Shown here: positions 51,154-59,948 of the stretch, piece by piece
Layout of the letters: every line of letters starts with the position of its first letter
Numbering within the stretch: the stretch's first letter is position 1
Assembly (NCBI GenBank): GCA_964565775.1
Contig: CAZMGB010000014.1
Location: 1-64,000, forward strand
DNA length: 64,000 nucleotides
Origin: CAZMGB01 sp964565775
Lineage (GTDB): Bacteria > Chloroflexota > Dehalococcoidia > DSTF01 > JALHUB01
Direction of reading: 5' to 3'
Notes under the pieces: model-generated
Told to the model about the DNA's origin: nothing
The model's database searches: none
What the model saw: only the letters and a program-made list of their open reading frames with translations
Translations under genes and position numbers: made by a program

Positions 51154-52242
51154 ATGGCGCAACCGACTGAACAGGAAGTGATGCACGCCCTGAGCGAGGT
51201 GCAAGACCCCGAGCTTCACCGGGACATTGTCTCCTTGGGCATGGTCCGGGACCTGCGGATCGAAGGGGACCGCGTCTCCTTGAAGGTGGTGCTCACCACG
51301 CCGGCCTGCCCTCTGACGGGAAAGATCAAGGCGGACGTGGAGCAGGCTCTGATGGCCGTGCCGGGCGTGGCCTCCGTGGACGTGGAGATGGGCGCTGATG
51401 TGAAGGCACACCGGGGCGGCGGCCCCAGCGGGCCCAAGCCGGTCGAGGGTGTGCGTAACCTCATCGCCATCGCCTCCAACAAGGGTGGCGTGGGTAAGAC
51501 GACGGTGGCCGTCAACCTGGCGGTCGCCCTGGCCAAGAGAGGCGCTCGCGTCGGACTCCTGGACGCCGACATCACCGGCCCCAACATCCCCACGATGTTC
51601 GGCTTTCCGGCGGGCTTCATGGCGGAGTCGAGCGGGGGCCTGGCGCCGATCGAGCGCTTCGGCGTGAGGGTGTGTTCCCTCGGATTCATCCTGCCGAAAG
51701 GCTCCCCCATCATCTGGCGTGGCCCCATGCTACACACGGCGATCCGTCAGCTCCTGCACGACATCTCCTGGGGCGAGCTCGACTACCTCCTGATCGACCT
51801 GCCGCCGGGCACGAGCGACGCCTCCATAAGCATGGCGATGGAGGCACCGATCGCCGGCGTGGTCATCGTCACTACGCCGCAGGGCGTGTCGGTGGAGGAC
51901 GCAACGAAGGCCGTCGCCATGTTCGATAAGATGCACGTCCCCGTGTTCGGCGTCGTCGAGAACATGAGCTACTTCGCCTGCCCCCACTGCGGCGAGCGGA
52001 CGGACATCTTCGGCCACGGCGGCGCCCGCGAGGCGGCGGAGGAGCTGGGGCTGGAGTTCCTCGGCGAGATCCCGCTCGATGCCGCCACCCGCGCCGGCGG
52101 CGATGCCGGTGTCCCGATCATCGAGTCGGCGCCGGAGTCGGTTCAGGGTCAGGCTTTCCTCGCCCTGGCGGAGAAAGTCGCCGCCCGCTGTAGCGTCCTC
52201 AGCTACACCGAAGACGTTGCGGCGACCCCGGGGGCGGGCTAA
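51154..52242 (+). CDS. mrp: Mrp/ApbC-family iron-sulfur cluster carrier ATPase
   Basis: 362 residues. N-terminal MIP18/DUF59 domain (about 5-80, with TTPACPLTGKI) and a ParA-like ATPase domain. Deviant Walker A SNKGGVGKTTVAVNLA, LLDADITGPN, DLPPGTSD, and the cluster-binding CPHC. It delivers Fe-S clusters to target proteins such as complex I or PyrK/PyrD. It is on its own promoter. Confidence 0.94.
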   Translation: MAQPTEQEVMHALSEVQDPELHRDIVSLGMVRDLRIEGDRVSLKVVLTTPACPLTGKIKADVEQALMAVPGVASVDVEMGADVKAHRGGGPSGPKPVEGVRNLIAIASNKGGVGKTTVAVNLAVALAKRGARVGLLDADITGPNIPTMFGFPAGFMAESSGGLAPIERFGVRVCSLGFILPKGSPIIWRGPMLHTAIRQLLHDISWGELDYLLIDLPPGTSDASISMAMEAPIAGVVIVTTPQGVSVEDATKAVAMFDKMHVPVFGVVENMSYFACPHCGERTDIFGHGGAREAAEELGLEFLGEIPLDAATRAGGDAGVPIIESAPESVQGQAFLALAEKVAARCSVLSYTEDVAATPGAG

Positions 52243-52272
52243 CCTTTGCCTCGCCTGCCATCGAGAGTTGAG

Positions 52273-52297
52273 GAGCCCCTCGCCATGCGAGGGGCTC
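52273..52297. terminator. Hairpin between mrp and the methyltransferase
   Basis: GAGCCCCTCG (52273-52282) and CGAGGGGCTC (52288-52297) pair perfectly over a five-base loop. No T tract, so efficiency is uncertain. Confidence 0.5.
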
Positions 52298-52349
52298 AGT
52301 CATGCCCGGCAGGGGGGCAGATGGCGGCCGATCGACGGCGGGCAAGGCG

Positions 52350-53276
52350 CTAGGGGATGGCCTGCGTCTCTTCGAGGCGGCTCGGCTGAGCTCGCCGAAG
52401 TCGGCGGCGGGCAATCTCCGCGTACTCAGGCACGCTCTCGATGAGGAGCCAGCGACGGCTGTGCTGGGCGGCAGCGACGGCCAGCGTGCCGGCGCCGCCG
52501 AACGGGTCGAGCACCAGGTCGCCCGGCTCAGTGGCTATTCCGACCAGTCGCTCGACGAGGGCCAGCGGCTTTTGCGAGGGGTGGCCGCCGTCCGCGCGTT
52601 CTGATTTCGGCGTCACCGGGAACTGCCACAGGTTGCGCATCTGCTTGCCGCCCGCCAGCTCCTTCGCCTCCCAGTAGTTGAACGTCCACTTCTTCGCGCG
52701 CTTCGGCGTCTCGTTCACGGCCCAGATGAGCTGTTCCGTGCTCTCCGTGAGGCTGCGGGCGGTGATGTTGGGCTGGGCGTTCGGCTTGAACCAGATGATG
52801 GAGTTGAGGATGCGCCGCTCGAGGATGCTCTGGAGGATGAAGCCGAGCTGGTAGATGTTGTGGAAGGTGCCGAAGACGAGGATGTTGCCGTTGGGCTTGA
52901 CGACGCGGCAGACCTCGCGCAGCCAGTCGACGTTGAAGCGGAAGAAGTCGTCCTCGGAGAAGTGGTCCCAGGCCTCCTGCATCGTGACGTGGGAGGAGAA
53001 GGCCCAGCCCAGCCCCTTGCGGCTGCCGCCGCGGCCGCCGCCCGAAGCTATGCCGAAGGGCGGGTCGGCGATGCAATGGTCGATGCAGTCGTCCGGCCAC
53101 GACCGCATGACCTCTATGCAGTCGCCCTCGATGATGCTGTTGGCGGTGGGGGGTTGCACGGCTTTATAGTTGATCCTCTCGAGATTTGTGATAGGCTTCT
53201 GGCTTGATGTCGACTGAAGCAGCGCTTTCACGCTAGCCAGCCATCTCTGAAAGCATCGAGTAAAGGACACGCTCAT
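52350..53276 (-). CDS. Orphan DNA methyltransferase (beta-class N6-adenine type)
   Basis: 308 residues. Motif IV (IADPPFGI, near 70) comes before motif I (DPFGGAGTLAVAAA, near 265), the beta-class order; DPPF fits N6-adenine methylation. Region about 80-230 is the target-recognition part. No restriction endonuclease is adjacent, so it is an orphan or part of a non-classical system. It is divergent, by 40 bases, from the membrane protein below. GC is lower than in mrp. Confidence 0.85.
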   Translation of the reverse strand: MSVSFTRCFQRWLASVKALLQSTSSQKPITNLERINYKAVQPPTANSIIEGDCIEVMRSWPDDCIDHCIADPPFGIASGGGRGGSRKGLGWAFSSHVTMQEAWDHFSEDDFFRFNVDWLREVCRVVKPNGNILVFGTFHNIYQLGFILQSILERRILNSIIWFKPNAQPNITARSLTESTEQLIWAVNETPKRAKKWTFNYWEAKELAGGKQMRNLWQFPVTPKSERADGGHPSQKPLALVERLVGIATEPGDLVLDPFGGAGTLAVAAAQHSRRWLLIESVPEYAEIARRRLRRAQPSRLEETQAIP

Positions 53277-53316
53277 TAGATCATATCCTTGTGAACGCGT
53301 CTAGTGGAGTGTAAGA

Positions 53317-53864
53317 TTGAAACATATGTTGCGCTGGATATTGAGGCTTTTCAAGAGGGACGCTGCGGGTAACCTTGATCTGCCGGACATGACGGGAAAC
53401 GAGCCCGCACTCAGCTTGACGTACGAGGAGACAAAGAGGGTCTTTGATGCAGGACATGACCACATCGACAAGCTGGATGCAAAGACTGGTTTGCTTCTGG
53501 GCGCGGCTGGCATCGTTCTAGCGGTTCTTTTTCAAGGGGGGTTCGGGCAGGAAGGGGCGCGCCGTGGTACAAACGTCCTGCTATCGTTGGCGGCGGCTGC
53601 CATTTCGGGCGGCGGCGTCTGTGCCCTCATCGCTATGTGGCCTCGGACGTTCGCTCAAGTGCCGGATCCGCTGAAAGTAGCCCGCTACCCGATCACCGGG
53701 GGGAGTTAACCGTTCGAGCTGAGGTGTTAAGAAATTTCATTGAAGGCTACTACAACAACCAGCGAATATTGAAAGAGAAGTCGTGCTGGATGAGTGCTGC
53801 TGGGGTACTCTTGGTCATCGGAGTCATTCTGTTGGCCACGACGTTCATCTACAACGTGGCTTGA
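53317..53864 (+). pseudogene. Three-TM membrane protein split by a frameshift at a G6 run
   Basis: Frame 1 (TTG 53317 to 53709) encodes about 130 residues with two membrane segments and stops just past the G6 run at 53698-53703. Reading -1 from the run continues without a stop to 53864 (ELTVRAEVLRNF ... CWMSAAGVLLVIGVILLATT, a third membrane helix). The joined product would be 182 residues, with a DAKTGLLLGAAGIVLAVLF stretch that resembles the two-to-three-helix PycTM/SLATT-like effectors seen in defence systems. The break may be a sequencing error, a lesion, phase variation or a real frameshift. Confidence 0.7.
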
Positions 53865-53878
53865 AAGGATGCAAGCGT

Positions 53879-54118
53879 ATGCATGAGGGTGAAGATACCT
53901 CTCCACAAAACCTCCCGCAAGAAGAAACGCCGCAGAAGCCTGAAGGACAGCCACAGCGGCCTGAGCAACAGCCAGAGCAGGGAGCGCCGCAACATCGACC
54001 TCACATAGATCTGAAGACTCCTGTCATCAGGATGGAGCCTCATCCCAAGCCGCAAACTCGCGAACCCGAGGTCGAAACACGAAAGCAGGAAGAGCGAGGT
54101 GGTCGCGAAAGACGCTAG
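53879..54118 (+). CDS. Small disordered hydrophilic protein
   Basis: 79 residues, rich in Pro, Glu, Gln and Arg, with no hydrophobic core (for example QKPEGQPQRPEQQPEQG). ATG at 53879 has GAAAGGA about nine bases upstream and follows the split membrane gene by 14 bases, so the two are probably an operon. No family recognised. Confidence 0.5.
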   Translation: MHEGEDTSPQNLPQEETPQKPEGQPQRPEQQPEQGAPQHRPHIDLKTPVIRMEPHPKPQTREPEVETRKQEERGGRERR

Positions 54119-54182
54119 GCCCGCTGCGTAATCGCACTGGCTTATCGTTGCAGGGGAAGAGCTGCAGTCTCCGGGGCCCCAG

Positions 54183-54224
54183 TCAGAACACGTCCCGTAG
54201 CTCAAACCTCGGTCCGTCCTGGCT
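54183..54224 (-). pseudogene. pyrK 3' end fragment, copy A
   Basis: The minus strand reads QDGPRFELRDVF then stop, matching the C-terminal twelve residues of PyrK with two changes. It ends exactly where the 67-bp palindromic element begins. Confidence 0.7.
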
Positions 54225-54291
54225 GTAGGGACGGAGCTTTAGCTCCGTCCGCAAGCTCTGAGGGCGGACAAAGCTCAAGCTTTGTCCCTAC
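54225..54291. repeat. 67-bp palindromic element, copy 1
   Basis: Perfect eight-base ends GTAGGGAC / GTCCCTAC enclose two hairpins: ACGGAGCTTTAGCTCCGT and GACAAAGCTCAAGCTTTGTC. It sits between pyrK fragments A and B. No coding potential. Confidence 0.8.
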
Positions 54292-54312
54292 GACCCTTTC
54301 CCGACGCGTCCC

Positions 54313-54534
54313 TCACCACAGCACGTCGCGCAGCTCAAAGCGGGGGCCGTCCTTGCAGACGAGCTTGACGCCCCTTCGCGTCATCACCGCGCAGCCGTAG
54401 CAGATGCCCGTGCCGCAGGGCATGACTTCCTCCAGCAGCACCTGCACGGACTTGCGCCCCCGTCGCACGCCTGCGCCCTCGTAGTCCCGCACGACGTCCG
54501 CCAGCGCCCGGAACATCGCCTTCGGCCCGCAGCT
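54313..54534 (-). pseudogene. pyrK 3' end fragment, copy B
   Basis: Encodes the last 73 or so residues of PyrK, from CGPKAMFRALADVV through the [2Fe-2S] Cys cluster (CGTGICYGC ... CKDG) to RDVLW and a stop. It differs from copy C at several residues (for example DYEGAGVRRG against QSEAPGTRRG). The 5' side is cut by the second palindromic element. Confidence 0.75.
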
Positions 54535-54586
54535 GTAGGGACGGAGCTTTAGCTCCGTCCGCAAGCTCTGAGGGCGGACAAAGCTC
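54535..54586. repeat. 67-bp palindromic element, copy 2 (runs into the gap)
   Basis: Identical to the first 52 bases of copy 1, same orientation, then the N run begins. Confidence 0.8.
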
Positions 54587-54686
54587 NNNNNNNNNNNNNN
54601 NNNNNNNNNNNNNNNNNNNNNNNNNNNNNNNNNNNNNNNNNNNNNNNNNNNNNNNNNNNNNNNNNNNNNNNNNNNNNNNNNNNNNN
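54587..54686. other. Assembly gap of exactly 100 N
   Basis: A round 100 N is a scaffold placeholder of unknown true length. It begins inside a repeat and ends inside the last codons of pyrK. Confidence 0.98.
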
Positions 54687-55487
54687 CAGCACGTCGCGCA
54701 GCTCAAAGCGGGGGCCGTCCTTGCAGACGAGCTTGACGCCCTTGCGGGTCATGACGGCGCAGCCGTAGCAGATGCCAGTGCCGCAGGGCATGACCTCCTC
54801 CAGAAGCACCTGCACGGACTTGCGGCCGCGTCTCGTGCCGGGAGCCTCGGACTGCCGCACGACGTCCGCCAGCGCCCGGAACATCGCCTTCGGCCCGCAG
54901 GCGAAGACCTGGTCCGCCCACGATAGGTGCTCGGCGAAGGGCTCCGTCACCAGCCCGCGCTGCCCCAGCGATCCGTCCTCCGTCGTCACGATCACCTCCA
55001 CTTCGGGCGGCAGCAGGTGGGCCGGGAAGACGCCGTCGGCGGTGGCGGCGCCGATGAGCAGCGTCACGCTCTTGCCGGCGGCGACTGCCTCTTCCGCCAG
55101 CCAGACGAGGGGTGCCACGCCGATGCCGCCGGCGACGAGCAGCAGGTTCTGGGCTGCCCGGCGGACGGAGTAGCCTCGACCGAGCGGGCCGTAGGCGAAG
55201 ACGCGATCGCCGGGCCGGCGACTGGCCAGCCACTCGCTGCCGCGTCCGATGACAGCGAAGAGGACGGAGAGCTCCGGGCCGCCCTCGCCCTGGCGCAGTC
55301 GAAAGTAGCTCATCGGGCGGGGGTGGAAGGGGTTGGCGGCGCGGTCGGGCGGCAGGTCGCAGCAGCGGAGCATCAGGAACTGGCCGGGGGAGGCGCCCCG
55401 TGACAGCTCGGGCGCCGAAAGCCACAGCAGGTGCGTCTCGCCGAAGAGCCGTTCGGAGGAGACGATGCGGGCAAAGCCGATCTTCAT
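54687..55487 (-). CDS. pyrK: Dihydroorotate dehydrogenase electron transfer subunit (3' end in gap)
   Basis: FAD and [2Fe-2S] subunit passing electrons from PyrD to NAD+. At least 267 residues from ATG 55487 (GTG 55493 also possible). FAD part with HPRPMSYFRL, NAD part with LLLVAGGIGVAPLVWLAEE, and Cys ligands C-x4-C-x2-C in PCGTGICYGCAVM, then the fourth Cys in LVCKDG. The last two codons and stop fall in the N gap. It follows carB on the minus strand. Confidence 0.92.
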
Positions 55488-55585
55488 GGTCACCCTATCG
55501 ATGAACAGAGAGGCTGGTAGACGGCGTCCGCCGCGAACACGACGTCCCTTCGAGTCTGCCCGGCCGTCGGCGTCTCCCTCATCTC

Positions 55586-58500
55586 CTAGCGGCGTGCCCG
55601 TGGCTTCTTGCGGCCGTCGAGGTAGAGGCGCAGGGGCTGGACGCTGTACGCCTGCCCCGCGGGGCCGGTTGCCGCCGGCACCTCCGGGAGCTCGCCTGCC
55701 GGGCCAGCGAGTCGCCCCAGCAGGGCGCCGGTAGCGGCACCCGCCGTGTCGATGGAGGTGAAGCAGGGGATGCGCTTTTCGGCGGCGGCGCGACGGATAT
55801 CGAAGCCATCGCGCATCGCCGTCGGCTGGCCGCCCTCCGGCGTGTTTATGACGCAGTCGACCAGCCCCTGCTGAATGACGTCGACGACGGTCGGGCCCTC
55901 TTCACCCACAAGCTTGGCGACGCGCTCGACCGGCAGGCCGAGGGCGCGAAGCATGGCCGCCGTGCCGTCGGTGGCGTAGAGACGGAAGCCGGCCGACGCG
56001 AGCTGACGCACGATGGGCACGGCCTCCGGCTTGTGGCGGTCGGCGATGCTGACCAGGACACCGCCTCCGTTCGCCGGAGGCGAGCCCGCCGCGGGCGGAG
56101 GCGGCAGCATCAGGTCAGCGGAGAGAAGGGCCTTGGCGAGGGCGGCCGGGAACGTCCGGTCGACGCCCATGACCTCGCCTGTCGACTTCATCTCCGGCCC
56201 CAGGTAGGTGTCGACGCCGACAAGCTTTGACATGGAGAAGACGGGCGCCTTGACGGCGACGAGGTCCTGGCGGGGCCAGAGGCCGCCGACGTAGCCCTGT
56301 TCGGCCAGAGATTTGCCTAACATAACGTTGACGGCGAGACGTACCATGGGCACGCCCGTTACCTTCGAGATGAAGGGGACGGTGCGGCTGGCGCGCGGGT
56401 TCACCTCCAGCACGTAGACCGTCGAGCCTTCGGGGGAAGAGTCCTCCCGCATAATGACGTACTGGATGTTCATGAGCCCCCGCACGCCCAGGGCCAGCCC
56501 GATGCGCTCTGTGTACTCGACGATGGTGTGGACCTCTGCGTCGGTGAGGTTGATGCCGGGGTAGACGGCCATCGAGTCGCCCGAGTGGACGCCCGCGCGC
56601 TCGATGTGCTCCATGATGCCGGGGATGAGGACGCGGTCGCCGTCGGCGATGGCGTCGACCTCGACCTCCCTGCCCTCTAGGTACTTATCGATGAGGATCG
56701 GTTTGCCGCTGCCCAGCTCCACGGCCGCCGTCATGTAGCGGATGAGCTCGCCGGCGCTCTGGACGATCTCCATCGCCCGCCCGCCGAGGACGTAGCTGGG
56801 CCGGACGAGCACCGGGTAGCCGATGACCTGGGCCGTGTTGAGGGCGTCCTCGACGCTTGTGACGGCCGCGCCCGGCGGCTGGGGGATGCCCAGCTTCTGG
56901 AGGAAGTCCTCGAAGCGGTGGCGGTCCTCGGCCAGGTCGATCGCCTCGGCGCTGGAGCCGATGATGGGCAGGGCGGCCTGGTGGATGGGCCCCGCCAGGT
57001 TGATGGCGGTCTGGCCGCCGAACTGTACGATAGCTGGCGGGGGCAGGTCGTTGCCTGCCTCATTCTCCATGATGTCGCGCACCGCCTCCTCGTCCAGCGG
57101 CTCGAAGTAGAGGCGGTCGCTGGTGTCGAAATCGGTGGAGACGGTCTCGGGGTTGGAGTTGGCGAGGATAGCCTTGTAGCCGGCGCCCTCCAGAGCCCAG
57201 ACGGCGTGGACGCTACAGTAGTCGAACTCGATTCCCTGGCCGATGCGGATGGGGCCGCTGCCGATGACCAGCGCCTTAGCGCCCGATTCCGGCTGCGCCT
57301 CGTTCTCCTCCTCATATGTGCTGTAGAAGTAGGGCGTGGCGGCGTCGAACTCGGCGGCGCAGGTGTCGACCATCTTGTAGACGGGGCGTATGCCCCACAG
57401 GGCGCGCGAATAACGCACCCGCTCCGGGAGAAGGTCGGCGAGGACGCCGATCTGCTCGTCGGAGAAGCCGAGGCGCTTCGCCTCGCGCAGGAGGTCGGGC
57501 CGCAGGGGCTCCGATAGCAGCCGCCGCTCCATGGCGACGATGCGGGCCATCTTGTGCAGGAACCAGGGGTCGACGCCGGTCTTACGGGCCAGCTCCATGG
57601 GCTCGGCATGGCGGCGGAGGGCGGCCATCAGCGCCCACAGCCGCTCGTCGCTGGCGGCGATGGGCTTGCCGCAGGGGTCGTCGGCCCACTCGGGGTTCTC
57701 CCAGAGCAGGGAGCGGCTGCCGAACTCCAGGGAGCGCACGGCCTTGTGGAGCGCCGCCTCAAAGCTCCGGTCGATCGCCATCACCTCGCCGGTGGCCTTC
57801 ATCTGAGTGCCGATGACGCGGTCGCCGAAGGGGAACTTGTCGAACGGCCAGCGCGGGATCTTGACCACGACGTAGTCGAGCGCCGGCTCGAAGGCGGCCG
57901 TGGTCTTCTCGGTGACGGCGTTGGCGATCTCGTCCAGCCGTTTGCCGACGGCGATCTTGGCGGCGACCCGCGCGATGGGGTAGCCGGTGGCCTTGCTGGC
58001 GAGGGCGGAGCTGCGGGATACCCTGGGGTTGACCTCGATCACGTAGTAGGGTGGTGCGGAAGCGTCCTCGTACTGCCACGAGGCTATCTCCGGCCGCGGC
58101 GCCAGGGCGAACTGGATGTTGCAGCCGCCCTCGATTCCCAGCGAGCGTATGATCTTGAGGCTGGCCGTGCGCAGCATCTGGTACTCCTTGTCGGAGAGGG
58201 TCTGGCTCGGCGCCACGACGATGCTGTCGCCGGTGTGTACGCCCATCGGGTCGATGTTCTCCATGTTGCAGACGGTGATGCAGTTGTCGGCGCCGTCCCG
58301 CATCACCTCGTACTCGACCTCCTTCCAGCCGAGGAGGCAGCGCTCGAGGAGCACCTGGCTGATGGGGCTGGCGGCCAGTCCCATGCACACTATCCCTTCG
58401 AACTGCTCCATGTCGTGGGCGATGCCGCCGCCGGTGCCGCCCAAGGTGTATGCGGGCCGGATGACGAGAGGCAGGCCCAGCTCGTCGGCGACCCGATGTG

Positions 58501-58972
58501 CCTCCTCGAGCGAGGTGACGGTGGCGCTCTCGGGGCAGGGCTCGCCGATGTCGGCGAGGAGGCGTCGGAAGAGCTCGCGGTCCTCGGCCTTGCGGATCGT
58601 CTCCAGGGGCGTGCCCAGGAGGCGGACGGCGTACTTGTCGAAGACGCTGGCGTCGGCGAGGGCCACCGCCAGGTTGAGGCCCGTCTGGCCGCCCAGGGTG
58701 GGCAGGCAGCCGTCGGGCCGCTCCCGCTCGATGACGCGCGCCAGCACGTCGACGGTCAGCGGCTCGATGTAGACGATGTCGGCGATGCCCTCGTCCGTCA
58801 TGATAGTGGCGGGGTTCGAGTTCACGAGCACGGAGGTGACGCCCTCCTCGCGCATGGCCTTGCAGGCCTGCGTGCCGGCGTAGTCGAACTCCGCCGCCTG
58901 GCCGATGACGATAGGCCCGGAGCCGATGATCAGGACTTTGCTGGGCTTACTCACGCTTTGTCTCTGGTTCAC
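55586..58972 (-). CDS. carB: Carbamoyl-phosphate synthase large subunit
   Basis: Makes carbamoyl phosphate for pyrimidine and arginine synthesis. 1128 residues, slightly long. Two homologous ATP-grasp halves, each with its own LIIGSGP/VIGSGP start, and a C-terminal MGS allosteric domain (from about 950). A Pro/Gly/Ala linker (about 956-970) is encoded by a 44-bp inverted repeat at 56061-56104. GTG 58972 start; GTG 58957 is possible. Partner carA is separated from it by the accessory island. Confidence 0.95.
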   Translation of the reverse strand: MNQRQSVSKPSKVLIIGSGPIVIGQAAEFDYAGTQACKAMREEGVTSVLVNSNPATIMTDEGIADIVYIEPLTVDVLARVIERERPDGCLPTLGGQTGLNLAVALADASVFDKYAVRLLGTPLETIRKAEDRELFRRLLADIGEPCPESATVTSLEEAHRVADELGLPLVIRPAYTLGGTGGGIAHDMEQFEGIVCMGLAASPISQVLLERCLLGWKEVEYEVMRDGADNCITVCNMENIDPMGVHTGDSIVVAPSQTLSDKEYQMLRTASLKIIRSLGIEGGCNIQFALAPRPEIASWQYEDASAPPYYVIEVNPRVSRSSALASKATGYPIARVAAKIAVGKRLDEIANAVTEKTTAAFEPALDYVVVKIPRWPFDKFPFGDRVIGTQMKATGEVMAIDRSFEAALHKAVRSLEFGSRSLLWENPEWADDPCGKPIAASDERLWALMAALRRHAEPMELARKTGVDPWFLHKMARIVAMERRLLSEPLRPDLLREAKRLGFSDEQIGVLADLLPERVRYSRALWGIRPVYKMVDTCAAEFDAATPYFYSTYEEENEAQPESGAKALVIGSGPIRIGQGIEFDYCSVHAVWALEGAGYKAILANSNPETVSTDFDTSDRLYFEPLDEEAVRDIMENEAGNDLPPPAIVQFGGQTAINLAGPIHQAALPIIGSSAEAIDLAEDRHRFEDFLQKLGIPQPPGAAVTSVEDALNTAQVIGYPVLVRPSYVLGGRAMEIVQSAGELIRYMTAAVELGSGKPILIDKYLEGREVEVDAIADGDRVLIPGIMEHIERAGVHSGDSMAVYPGINLTDAEVHTIVEYTERIGLALGVRGLMNIQYVIMREDSSPEGSTVYVLEVNPRASRTVPFISKVTGVPMVRLAVNVMLGKSLAEQGYVGGLWPRQDLVAVKAPVFSMSKLVGVDTYLGPEMKSTGEVMGVDRTFPAALAKALLSADLMLPPPPAAGSPPANGGGVLVSIADRHKPEAVPIVRQLASAGFRLYATDGTAAMLRALGLPVERVAKLVGEEGPTVVDVIQQGLVDCVINTPEGGQPTAMRDGFDIRRAAAEKRIPCFTSIDTAGAATGALLGRLAGPAGELPEVPAATGPAGQAYSVQPLRLYLDGRKKPRARR
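56061..56104. repeat. Inverted repeat in frame in the carB linker
   Basis: CCGCCTCCG (56061-56069) and CGGAGGCGG (56096-56104) are perfect inverted repeats, with GCCTCCG/CGGAGGC and CCCGCCGCGGGCGG inside. It encodes a linker before the MGS domain. Confidence 0.5.
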
Positions 58973-58990
58973 TTGCTATCCACTCGCCGC

Positions 58991-59521
58991 TCACCGCCTG
59001 GGTCTGCGAACGCGCACGAGCCGCGGCCGCGCCACCGGCAGTCGATACGCGACCGTATAGCCGGCGCCGCCCACGATGAGCAACACCAGAGGCACGGCGC
59101 CGTAGGCGGGGAGCGGCGTCAGGAAGATGAGTATCGCCAGGAGCGCACAGCCGGCCAGCCCGAGCCCGAAGCCAAGGGCGTAGGCCGGCCACTCCGTGAT
59201 CCAGTCGGAGGAGAAGGGCAGGCCGACGAAGCCGACGGCGAAGGCGAAGGCGGCGGAGACGGCGGACAGCGCCAGCGCGACGACGAAGAAGACGAGCGCG
59301 TGGAGCCAGTCGCCGCTTGCCAGGTAGACGATGGCGCCGACGAAGGCGATGGGTACGAGAAGCGCCGCCGCCACCCAGCCCATGGCGCTGATGGTGAGGA
59401 CGCCGAAGGAGAGACGCGACACCATCTCGTTGACGACGGGTCGGGCGGCGGGCCGCAGCACGCGGAAGTAGAGCGCCCGCACAAAGCGGTCCGTCCGCTG
59501 CCTAAGCTTCAGCTCTGCCAT
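58991..59521 (-). CDS. Membrane protein of unknown function
   Basis: 176 residues. A basic amphipathic N-terminus (MAELKLRQRTDRFVRALYF) is followed by four hydrophobic segments (about 38-60, 70-92, 98-118, 128-158) and an Arg-rich tail. The stop is 18 bases before carB, so it shares the transcript. Its first 77 bases are duplicated at 60264-60340 on the other side of the HEPN/MNT pair. Confidence 0.7.
   Translation of the reverse strand: MAELKLRQRTDRFVRALYFRVLRPAARPVVNEMVSRLSFGVLTISAMGWVAAALLVPIAFVGAIVYLASGDWLHALVFFVVALALSAVSAAFAFAVGFVGLPFSSDWITEWPAYALGFGLGLAGCALLAILIFLTPLPAYGAVPLVLLIVGGAGYTVAYRLPVARPRLVRVRRPRR
59445..59521. repeat. 77-bp direct repeat, left copy (5' end of membrane gene)
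   Basis: Matches 60264-60340 with five mismatches counted by eye. Both copies read in the same direction and flank the HEPN/MNT pair. Confidence 0.85.
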
Positions 59522-59585
59522 GCCCTTCTTGTCTGGTCTGACCCATCGTTTGACCTGCCGATCGGTGCCGAGATAATATGCTGTC

Positions 59586-59948
59586 GTGCGAGAGGAAACA
59601 GCCCAATGGCTGAAGATAGCGGATCATGATATTCGCGGAGCTGCCAGTCTCTTGGAGGACGGACTGTGGCCCGGCGCGGCGTATTTCTGTCAGCAGGCTG
59701 CTGAGAAGCTCCTGAAAGCCGTGGTCGCGGAGGAGAGGGTGGGGCCGCCAAGGACTCACGATCTGGTGGAGCTGGCCGATGCCGCCGGTGTCGAACTAAC
59801 GCAGGATCAGAGGATATTCCTGACGAGACTTTCTGACCACGCGGCACGGAGCCGGTATCCGGGGGCCGAGTATAGTGAAGAACAGGTGCGTGAACTCTTC
59901 GAGGAGACGAAGAGGTTCTTCGAATGGTTACGAGCCAAGTTGAGCTAG
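59586..59948 (+). CDS. HEPN-domain protein
   Basis: 120 residues. Helical HEPN fold of the type paired with minimal nucleotidyltransferases: AAYFCQQAAEKLLKAVV, RTHDLVEL and ARSRYPGAEYSEEQ. The RNase R-x4-6-H motif of toxic HEPN proteins is not clear, so it may be the substrate or partner of the MNT protein. GTG start at 59586. Overlaps the MNT gene by 25 bases. On the opposite strand to the pyr operon. Confidence 0.85.
   Translation: MREETAQWLKIADHDIRGAASLLEDGLWPGAAYFCQQAAEKLLKAVVAEERVGPPRTHDLVELADAAGVELTQDQRIFLTRLSDHAARSRYPGAEYSEEQVRELFEETKRFFEWLRAKLS

Noticed and set aside
53698..53703. Programmed -1 frameshifting as the default reading of the G6 run
   Set aside because: No clear downstream pairing element was recognised and simple indel error is more likely; kept only as an alternative.
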